Positions 1 to 5,274 of a DNA stretch of 7,807 bases are shown piece by piece. The stretch lies in NCBI GenBank assembly GCA_002336085.1, contig DDEH01000024.1:21400-29206 (forward strand). Direction: 5' to 3'. Every line of letters begins with the position of its first letter. Positions within the stretch are counted from its first letter, which is position 1. The notes beneath the pieces were generated by a model. That model had not been told where the DNA came from. It was given only the letters and a program-made list of their open reading frames with translations, and did not search any database. The position numbers and the translations under genes were made by a program. This DNA comes from Flavobacteriales bacterium UBA1959 (lineage in GTDB: Bacteria > Bacteroidota > Bacteroidia > Flavobacteriales_D > Sanyastnellaceae).

Positions 1-207
1 CCAAACTTCTTCTATCCTGCTGGATGCAGACCCTTCTGTTTCATTCGTTTCAATGCCAATCGACTCCACGTGAAGCACAAACGGCTCACCTTCCCAAGAA
101 TCTATACAGCCAGTAAGGGCAGATAGAGATAACGCTGCAATTGCAACGAGATAAAACGGATTCGGAAAAGGCAAAAACTTGGTGGTCAATTGACGGAATA
201 ATTTCAT
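1..207 (-). CDS. Lipoprotein of unknown function, N-terminal part (runs off left edge)
   Basis: Reading leftward from the ATG at 207 gives 69 codons open to the window edge. The first 34 residues form a lipoprotein signal peptide: a basic start (MKLFRQLTTK), a hydrophobic stretch (FYLVAIAALSLSAL) and the lipobox L-T-G-C with the cysteine at residue 34. The product should therefore be exported, lipid-modified on Cys34 and anchored in a membrane, with the chain after it in the periplasm or at the cell surface. An in-frame stop seven codons upstream (TAA at 226-228) makes this ATG the first possible one. The mature part begins acidic and Ser/Thr-rich and ends at the edge with GSASSRIEEVW. This resembles the opening of small Bacteroidota lipoproteins that I know only as hypothetical, so I assign no function. 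The gene lies 117 bases downstream of the zinc-finger gene on the same strand and may have its own promoter (296-303). Confidence 0.8.
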   Translation of the reverse strand, partial: MKLFRQLTTKFLPFPNPFYLVAIAALSLSALTGCIDSWEGEPFVLHVESIGIETNETEGSASSRIEEVW

Positions 208-295
208 CCACGTACGACGGCAAAATTAGCACTTCACCCACGGGATACGACAATGAGAACGGGCTGATTCGGCACTTCGTATCTCAGGTTTCTAA

Positions 296-303
296 CAAAA
301 ATA
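296..303 (-). promoter_or_regulatory. Possible Bacteroidota -7 promoter element (TATTTTTG)
   Basis: On the minus strand this reads TATTTTTG, a perfect fit to the Bacteroidota -7 consensus TAnnTTTG. It lies 88 bases upstream of the lipoprotein ATG and just past the end of the zinc-finger gene, where a promoter for the lipoprotein would be expected. I find no TTG at the usual spacing of about 19 bases; the nearest ones are 12 and 22 bases away. The region is AT-rich, so a chance match is possible. Confidence 0.3.
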
Positions 304-324
304 AAGAGTTGTCCACAAATAGTT

Positions 325-666
325 TCAATCTGCACATCGAACGCAGCGTGCAGCACCGGGCACCAATAAAATCCGGCCCATGGGAATCAGCTCTCCACAA
401 TTCTGGCAAAGACCAAAACGATCTTCTTTGAGTCGGTCAAGAGCACGAAGGAGGTCTTGCCGTTGCTTCTCAACCTGCCGAAGCGCGGCCTGGTTGACAC
501 TCCGGTTGTTAATCGCATCCATTCTACTCACCCGACCAATGGCATTTTCTGGCGGGATTGGCTTTGTGAGCTCCCTGTATTCAATGATTCGCTCGTCCAA
601 TTGGACGAGCTTCTGCTTCACCATTTTCTTGAACTGTTCAGTTTCTTCGGCGCTCCAATGAGACAT
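325..666 (-). CDS. TraR/DksA family C4 zinc-finger protein
   Basis: This is a 113-residue protein. Its first 80 residues are charged and helical, with heptad-like spacing (about 5-34 and 57-80), consistent with the DksA coiled coil. It ends in a four-cysteine zinc finger: C87-x2-C90 and C108-x2-C111, with the family's FGLC, IP.GRI and P....C signatures. DksA-family proteins act in the cytoplasm by inserting a coiled coil into the RNA polymerase secondary channel, often with ppGpp. That role is inferred here. The protein is shorter than E. coli DksA (151 residues) and lacks a clear DxxDxA tip motif; Asp50-Ala51 in the turn between the helices is the nearest candidate. An in-frame TAA at 682-684 leaves the ATG at 666 as the first start. 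It is transcribed divergently from the transaldolase gene across 72 bases. The family call is firm; the target is unknown. Confidence 0.9.
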   Translation of the reverse strand: MSHWSAEETEQFKKMVKQKLVQLDERIIEYRELTKPIPPENAIGRVSRMDAINNRSVNQAALRQVEKQRQDLLRALDRLKEDRFGLCQNCGELIPMGRILLVPGAARCVRCAD

Positions 667-738
667 CTTGTGCGTTTTATGTTAAGATACAACTGACGAC
701 GAGGCATTCACAATAAATCAAATCCCTAGTTTTGCACC
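667..738. promoter_or_regulatory. Divergent promoter region between zinc-finger and transaldolase genes
   Basis: These 72 bases separate two start codons pointing away from each other, so both promoters probably lie here or reach into the genes. On the plus strand there is a perfect TAnnTTTG (727-734, listed separately). On the minus strand the best candidate is TATCTTAA (682-689), preceded by a TTG about 21 bases upstream; it matches the -7 consensus only partly. I see no operator-like inverted repeat. Confidence 0.4.
727..734 (+). promoter_or_regulatory. Possible Bacteroidota -7 promoter element (TAGTTTTG)
   Basis: TAGTTTTG matches the Bacteroidota -7 consensus TAnnTTTG at every fixed base and ends four bases before the transaldolase ATG at 739. 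If it is used, transcription would begin at or very near the start codon, giving a leaderless or nearly leaderless mRNA. No TTG sits at the expected -33 position, which weakens the call. The TAG in it is also the in-frame stop that fixes the start of the gene. Confidence 0.3.
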
Positions 739-1395
739 ATGAAATTTTTCATCGATACGGCTAATCTCGATCAAATTCGTGACGCCCAAGCCCTAGGCAT
801 TTTAGACGGAGTGACTACCAACCCATCACTGATGGCCAAAGAAGGCATCTCAGGCGATGAAGCTGTGAAGGCACATTATGTTGCAATTTGCGAAATTGTC
901 GACGGCGATGTCAGCGCCGAGGTAATCGCGACTGATTATGAAGGCATGATCTCTGAGGGGAGAGTATTAGCCGACTTGCATGCCAATATCGTGGTCAAAG
1001 TACCAGCAACCTTAGCCGGCATAAGAGCCATACGATGGTTCACAGACAATGGCATTCGAACAAATTGTACGTTAATCTTCTCTGCAGGTCAAGCACTGCT
1101 CGCGGCAAAGGCAGGAGCTACTTACGTGAGCCCTTTCGTTGGACGCTTGGACGACATCAGCAGCGACGGTCTGCAATTGATTGAAAAAATCCGTGTCATC
1201 TTCGACAACTACGATTACGGAACGGAAATATTGGCCGCCAGTGTGCGCCATAGCATGCACATCATAGAGTGCGCTGAAATCGGAGCTGATATCATGACGG
1301 GACCACTCAGTGCCATCGTTGGATTGTTGAAGCATCCCTTGACAGATAGTGGATTGGCGCAATTCTTAGCGGATCACGCCAAGGCAAAAGGTTAA
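739..1395 (+). CDS. Transaldolase, small single-domain type (FSA/TalC family)
   Basis: This 218-residue protein is the usual full length for the small decameric TalC/FSA branch of class I aldolases (E. coli FsaA has 220). It has the family landmarks in order: FIDTANLDQI with Asp6, GVTTNPSL with Asn28, the Schiff-base lysine K87 in VVKVPAT, TNCTLIFS (109-116), QALLAAKAGA, and YVSPFVGRLDDI with Arg136. Two residues that separate the activities favour transaldolase: Glu61 where FsaA has Gln59, and Phe133 where FsaA has Tyr131 (constant offset of two, as for K87 versus K85). The expected reaction is transfer of dihydroxyacetone between sedoheptulose 7-phosphate and glyceraldehyde 3-phosphate in the cytoplasmic pentose phosphate pathway. 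Automated annotation may call it fructose-6-phosphate aldolase. In-frame TAG at 727 fixes the start. Its stop overlaps the next start by one base (TAATG), implying translational coupling. Confidence 0.95.
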   Translation: MKFFIDTANLDQIRDAQALGILDGVTTNPSLMAKEGISGDEAVKAHYVAICEIVDGDVSAEVIATDYEGMISEGRVLADLHANIVVKVPATLAGIRAIRWFTDNGIRTNCTLIFSAGQALLAAKAGATYVSPFVGRLDDISSDGLQLIEKIRVIFDNYDYGTEILAASVRHSMHIIECAEIGADIMTGPLSAIVGLLKHPLTDSGLAQFLADHAKAKG

Positions 1396-2015
1396 TGCTT
1401 CTGCGCATTCACCCGGACAATCCGGATGAGCGGAAAATCCGTGAAGCATGTGCCATTTTGGAACGGGATGGTGTACTCATCGTTCCTACAGATACCGTTT
1501 ACAGCATGGCCTGTGTTTTGGGCTCATCAAAGGGATTAGAGCGCATCGCGAGACTCAAAAAAATCCCATTAAAATCGGCTCGATTTAGCATTGGATGTTC
1601 TGATTTAAGTCAATTATCTTCCTATACACGTCCGCTGAGTAGCGCCACGTTCAAGGCTATGAAACGTGCTTTTCCCGGTCCTTACACCTTCATTGTACCC
1701 GCGAACAACAACGTTCCAAAATGGTTCATCGGGAAGCGAAAAACCATTGGGATTAGGGTTCCTGATAACCGTATATTTAGTGCCATCGTAAACGAATTGG
1801 GAAAGCCTCTTGTTGTAAGCTCTGTTCGCGATGACAACGAAATACAGGAATACACGACAGATCCAGAACTCATCGCTGAGCGATTTGGAAGCCAAGTCGA
1901 TGCTGTGATAAATGGAGGATTTGGAGAACTCGATGCCTCAACGGTTTTGGATTTCACCGGAGAATCACCCGTCATTGTCCGTGAAGGACTCGGACCCGTG
2001 GAAGAAGTGCTTTGA
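1395..2015 (+). CDS. Sua5/YciO/YrdC family protein, YciO-like (threonylcarbamoyl-AMP synthase family)
   Basis: The 206 residues form a single YrdC-type domain. The size and landmarks match E. coli YciO: IHPDNP (5-10), the PTDTVY nucleotide/threonine-site segment (31-36), PGPYTFIVP (94-102), KTIGIRVPDN (116-125), INGG (172-175), STVLDF (182-187) and the closing VIVREGLG (193-200). It lacks the extra C-terminal domain of full-length Sua5. Family members TsaC and Sua5 make L-threonylcarbamoyl-AMP from threonine, bicarbonate and ATP for the t6A modification at position 37 of ANN-decoding tRNAs. YciO-type proteins resemble them, but their cellular role is less certain, so I do not use the tsaC symbol. 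PTDTVY is closer to the TsaC/Sua5 form than the PTDSGY of E. coli YciO. The ATG overlaps the transaldolase stop by one base. The stop abuts the stop of the convergent pcm gene. Confidence 0.9.
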   Translation: MLLRIHPDNPDERKIREACAILERDGVLIVPTDTVYSMACVLGSSKGLERIARLKKIPLKSARFSIGCSDLSQLSSYTRPLSSATFKAMKRAFPGPYTFIVPANNNVPKWFIGKRKTIGIRVPDNRIFSAIVNELGKPLVVSSVRDDNEIQEYTTDPELIAERFGSQVDAVINGGFGELDASTVLDFTGESPVIVREGLGPVEEVL

Positions 2016-2666
2016 TCACTTGTCTTGAGCGCGAGAGGACAGCATGGGAACAAAAGCAAAGTCTCCGTGATCTTGCCGAACATAGTCCACTTCTGTCGTT
2101 CGCGTCAACGTAAACATTCGCTGCGTATCGCCTTCTCCCACCGGGATGACAAGTCGTCCACCAATTTTTAATTGTTTCAGCAATGCCTCCGGAACCTCCG
2201 GGGCTCCGCATGTCACAATGATGCCATCAAATGGCGCGAAAACTGCTTTTCCCTTGTAACCATCCCCGTAGAACAAATCTGGCTTGAATCCCATGGTGCT
2301 CAGGAGTGGACCCGCCTTTTCAAACAGATTCCGTTGACGTTCAATCGAAAAAACTTTGAAGCGCATGGCACACAAGACAGCACATTGGTAACCACTCCCT
2401 GTACCAATTTCGAGAACTTTCTTTCCCGGCCCCAATTCGAGCAATTCTGTCTGCTTCGCCACGGTATGAGGTTTGCTAATCGTCTGGCCCGAGCCAATTT
2501 GAAACGCCTTGTTTTGGTATGCAAATTGCTCAAAAGCTGAGGAGAGAAAAAAGTGCCTTGGCACTTGGTCCATTGCCTCCAAAACCTCTTCACTTTGAAT
2601 CCCCAACGATCGAAGATCGTCCAACATTTTCCTTCGTTGACCCTTGTGCCTGTATTCGTCCTTCAT
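2016..2666 (-). CDS. pcm: Protein-L-isoaspartate O-methyltransferase
   Basis: The 216-residue product has the normal size and order of motifs for PIMT: VPRHFF (35-40), the substrate-site segment GQTISKPHTVA (60-70), SAM-binding motif I VLEIGTGSGYQ (84-94), the acidic end of the second strand SIER (107-110), GDGYKG (134-139), FDGIIVTCGAPEVPEAL (146-162) and GGRLVIPVG (169-177). The enzyme methylates the alpha-carboxyl of L-isoaspartyl residues using S-adenosylmethionine. This starts their conversion back to aspartate and so repairs aged proteins in the cytoplasm. No signal peptide is visible. An in-frame TAA at 2679-2681 leaves the ATG at 2666 as the first start; no Shine-Dalgarno sequence precedes it. 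It is convergent with the YciO-like gene and divergent from the DUF4494 gene. One substitution from the common form is His67 where many homologues have tyrosine (SQPY). Confidence 0.96.
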   Translation of the reverse strand: MKDEYRHKGQRRKMLDDLRSLGIQSEEVLEAMDQVPRHFFLSSAFEQFAYQNKAFQIGSGQTISKPHTVAKQTELLELGPGKKVLEIGTGSGYQCAVLCAMRFKVFSIERQRNLFEKAGPLLSTMGFKPDLFYGDGYKGKAVFAPFDGIIVTCGAPEVPEALLKQLKIGGRLVIPVGEGDTQRMFTLTRTTEVDYVRQDHGDFAFVPMLSSRAQDK

Positions 2667-2806
2667 CTCAGGTCTAAATTAATACACCAATTGAAATCGT
2701 TTTGTCTCCAATCAACTTGTTTTGAACCTGGATTGTGAATTCAATGTTAGTCGAAATAGTGATCAATCAACCCCAAGAATTGGCCTTCAGAAAGTATTTT
2801 TAACCC
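2667..2806. promoter_or_regulatory. Divergent intergenic region between pcm and the DUF4494 gene
   Basis: This AT-rich 140-base spacer separates two outward-facing start codons and should hold both promoters. I find no perfect TAnnTTTG with a properly spaced TTG on either strand. The nearest candidates have one mismatch: TATTTTTA (2795-2802, plus), only four bases before the DUF4494 ATG, and TAATTTAG (2675-2682, minus) close to the pcm ATG. No open frame of coding quality, RNA gene or clear hairpin was seen. Confidence 0.35.
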
Positions 2807-3322
2807 ATGACAAAACATTGGTTCACTTGCAAGGTCAAATATGTGCGGCACGATGCGGAAGGCGCGGAAGTCAAAGCCACGGAATCCTTCATTCTCGACG
2901 CGTACAATTACACGGAGGCGGAGACCCGAATGACTGAAATTTGCGAAAACGAAGGGATTCGCCCCTTTGAAATCGTCCAGATCACAAAGTCAAACCTGTC
3001 AGAAGTCATTCGGTTTGAAGATGCTGATAAGTGGTTCAAGGTCAAGATTGCATTGACCACTTTGGACGAGCAAAAAGGGATTGAAAAAGAATCCTACCAG
3101 CACGTGCTCCTTTCAGCAGCGGATGTGCGGGATGCTTATGACAAGGTTCAAAAGCACATGTCCACGGTCGGACTCGGCTTCGTTATTCCTTCGATTGCTT
3201 TTCAAAAAATCACGGAAGTATTCCCACTAGAAGAAGAAGGAGGTTCGCACGCTGTAAAGGGCGCTCCTGAAGGTTCATTCACAGAAACTGAGCCATCAAC
3301 CGAAGCACTTCAGGAGTCATAG
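2807..3322 (+). CDS. DUF4494 domain-containing protein
   Basis: This 171-residue protein has the pattern of the DUF4494 family: an opening HWFTCKVKY (4-12), a TESFILDAYNYTEAE segment (25-39), KWFKVKIALTTLDEQKG (75-91), and a closing ITEVFPLEEE (135-144). The rest after about residue 145 is an acidic, Ser/Thr/Glu-rich tail, probably disordered. There is no signal peptide, membrane segment, metal site or recognisable catalytic motif, so it is probably a small soluble cytoplasmic protein. The family is widespread in Bacteroidota and has no function known to me. An in-frame TAA at 2801-2803 fixes the ATG at 2807. The gene stands alone on its strand. Its last four codons and stop overlap the end of the convergent helicase gene by 13 bases (3310-3322), so the tail of each protein is constrained by the other. 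Confidence 0.9.
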   Translation: MTKHWFTCKVKYVRHDAEGAEVKATESFILDAYNYTEAETRMTEICENEGIRPFEIVQITKSNLSEVIRFEDADKWFKVKIALTTLDEQKGIEKESYQHVLLSAADVRDAYDKVQKHMSTVGLGFVIPSIAFQKITEVFPLEEEGGSHAVKGAPEGSFTETEPSTEALQES

Positions 3323-5253
3323 AGCCACTCCCACGCGCTGTGGTATGCATTCGACTGTTCTGCTGATTCCATAAGCTGGTGATAAAAAGAATCGTTCCCG
3401 AGCGTCGCCCCGTCACCGACCATAAGCAGGTGATGCTTGGCACGTGTCATCGCCACATTGGTCCTTCTGTACTCTTTCAAAAATCCCACCTCCCCTTGGC
3501 TATTGCTGCGAGTGAGGGAGATGACAATTGCATCCCGCTCCTGTCCTTGAAACGCGTCAACCGTAGCAAATTCGACCCGATTGCGGAAGTCCTTGTGGTT
3601 ATCGATTGTTTCAAATTTCCGCTCCAACTCTGCCACTTGTGCGCGATAAGGTGCAATTACACCAACCTGAAACGAAGGACAAGCCGCGAGAATTTCGATC
3701 GTTCGCTTCAGCACAAAATCAGCCTCAGAAGGGTTTAACGTACTGGCACTGCCTTCTTCTTTCTCCTCATCAAATCCACATCCAGCTGAATCAATGAAAG
3801 TCCAAGGGCCGCGCAACACTTCTGGCAGCACAACTTGCGTCATGCCCGCTGCCGCTTGCAATCGTCCGTCATAGAACCATTGAGACGAAGGATGCATAAT
3901 CTCAGGATGCATTCTGTATTGCTCTGTTAGCATGGTCGTGCTTGTCCTGCAGCCCTCTGAACGCATGAAGCGGGCCAGGGCACTCTCTTCCAAACCTTGC
4001 TTTTGAGCCGCAGCGCTCCTTACGACGGGAGGCAGTTGGTTGGGATCACCTGCCAAGACAAATCGCTTGCTTCGTTGCATGGGGATCAAAACTCCTGGCA
4101 TCATTGCCTGTCCCGCCTCATCGATGACCAAGCAGTCAAATGATTCGTTGACAAGAACGTCATTTGCAGCTCCTACAAATGTCGCGCACACCACTGGAGC
4201 CTTTCGCACAATGCGCTCAGCAATGTAAGATTCCAATTGATATGCTTCCTTTTCGAGTGACTTTGCATCCTGACGAGCAGCTGCGCGCTCAGTGCGTTGG
4301 TCACTGCCAAAGTTCCGATGAAAACGATCTGCAATTTGCCACGCCTGTTTGGCCCGTTTTCTCAAGTCGCGCACCTGCTTATATTCAGGATCCTTTTCGA
4401 CTTGGGCGTCCAAACCAAAAGGAAGAACGGCTTCTCCCAAGCGCATAGGATGTCCAATTCGCACTGCGCGAATTCCCTTGCTTGCGCATCCCGCAACAAG
4501 CAAGTCCACTGCCGCATTGCTCGGAGCCGTTAACAACATGCGTTGCTTGCGTTCCACCGATTGCGCAACAAATTCAAGAATGGCCGACGTCTTTCCGGTC
4601 CCAGGAGGACCATGCAGCAAACTAAACACGGGCTCACTAAGAGCATGATTCATCCAGCAATTTTGCAAAGCATTGAGCCTCCCTTGGGGCACAAGCGGCA
4701 ATCCCTCTTCCTCTTTCGATTCGGCATATTCTGCTTCAATCCCAACACCCATGAACGCATCGCGAGTCCTGCGCTCCCATTCATCTTCCGTATTGATCCA
4801 ATGGTTCAGCGCACGAGCCATAAGTCGAAACGTCCGGTCATCCGAGCGAGCATCCAACGTCCAACGCTCGTGGGTTTCCGAGGCTGACAGAGGGGGGCCA
4901 TCCAAAATAATTTCCACAGCTGTGGCCTTTGATTTTCGAACAATTCCCGTCCGAACCGCATCTTTGGAAATGGGCCTTCCTGATTCATTGGCTTGATACA
5001 GGTGAACAGGAGAACCTGTTCTAAACGCGCCAGATAAGCCGGCATTGTGCTGCATTTTAGCCTTGAGTCTCACACGTCCTCCAAAAGTAAAGTCTTGCTC
5101 TTCAATAGCAATGGGTGACCAAGTCACGCCCTCAGCCCTTCGAATGCGCAAGGATTTTTGCTCAATGACAGAGGCCAGTCGCTTTTCATCCTCCCGTTGC
5201 TCATGCACCAGCGCCTCCGCAAGCTTGCCCAGCTGTTCAATGGCTGTATTCAT
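3310..5253 (-). CDS. Upf1/IGHMBP2-like superfamily 1 helicase (AAA domain-containing protein)
   Basis: The 647-residue protein carries all core SF1 motifs in order: Walker A GPPGTGKT (215-222), Ia TAPSNAAVD (242-250), Walker B/motif II DEAGQA (378-383), III GDPNQLPP (402-409), IV QYRMHPE (445-451), V VDAFQGQERD (565-574) and VI RRTNVAMTRAK (596-606). DEAGQA, QYRMHP and TNVAMTRA are typical of the Upf1/SMUBP2 (SF1B) group, which moves 5' to 3' on RNA or DNA using ATP. The N-terminal 200 residues fit the beta-barrel-like domain of this group (FGGRVRLKAK, SPVHLY). Residues 285-350 are a charged helical insertion. It has no nuclease or other fused domain. The codon directly before the ATG is a stop (TGA, 5254-5256), so the start is certain. 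It lies 21 bases after the secreted-protein gene and may share its transcript. Bacterial members are mostly uncharacterised, so the substrate and process are unknown. Confidence 0.93.
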   Translation of the reverse strand: MNTAIEQLGKLAEALVHEQREDEKRLASVIEQKSLRIRRAEGVTWSPIAIEEQDFTFGGRVRLKAKMQHNAGLSGAFRTGSPVHLYQANESGRPISKDAVRTGIVRKSKATAVEIILDGPPLSASETHERWTLDARSDDRTFRLMARALNHWINTEDEWERRTRDAFMGVGIEAEYAESKEEEGLPLVPQGRLNALQNCWMNHALSEPVFSLLHGPPGTGKTSAILEFVAQSVERKQRMLLTAPSNAAVDLLVAGCASKGIRAVRIGHPMRLGEAVLPFGLDAQVEKDPEYKQVRDLRKRAKQAWQIADRFHRNFGSDQRTERAAARQDAKSLEKEAYQLESYIAERIVRKAPVVCATFVGAANDVLVNESFDCLVIDEAGQAMMPGVLIPMQRSKRFVLAGDPNQLPPVVRSAAAQKQGLEESALARFMRSEGCRTSTTMLTEQYRMHPEIMHPSSQWFYDGRLQAAAGMTQVVLPEVLRGPWTFIDSAGCGFDEEKEEGSASTLNPSEADFVLKRTIEILAACPSFQVGVIAPYRAQVAELERKFETIDNHKDFRNRVEFATVDAFQGQERDAIVISLTRSNSQGEVGFLKEYRRTNVAMTRAKHHLLMVGDGATLGNDSFYHQLMESAEQSNAYHSAWEWLYDS

Positions 5254-5274
5254 TCAAAGGCCATTTCAATGGAA

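Noticed and set aside
309..317. TTGTCCACA, one mismatch from the DnaA box TTATCCACA
   Set aside because: It is a single copy, with no second box, AT-rich unwinding element or dnaA/dnaN neighbour, so an origin is not supported.
141..431. 96-codon plus-strand open frame spanning the lipoprotein/zinc-finger gap
   Set aside because: It runs antisense to both a lipoprotein signal peptide and the zinc finger, and its translation shows no domain or signal.
2005..2021. AAGTG...CACTT inverted repeat at the YciO-like/pcm junction as a bidirectional terminator
   Set aside because: The stem is only five base pairs, has a seven-base loop, includes coding sequence of both genes and has no U-tract on either strand.
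1682..2083. 133-codon minus-strand open frame overlapping the YciO-like gene and the end of pcm
   Set aside because: The translation has no family features and lies antisense to a clearly conserved domain.
2172..2540. 122-codon plus-strand open frame inside pcm
   Set aside because: It is antisense to well-conserved methyltransferase motifs and its translation is rich in Cys, Phe and Asn without recognisable domains.
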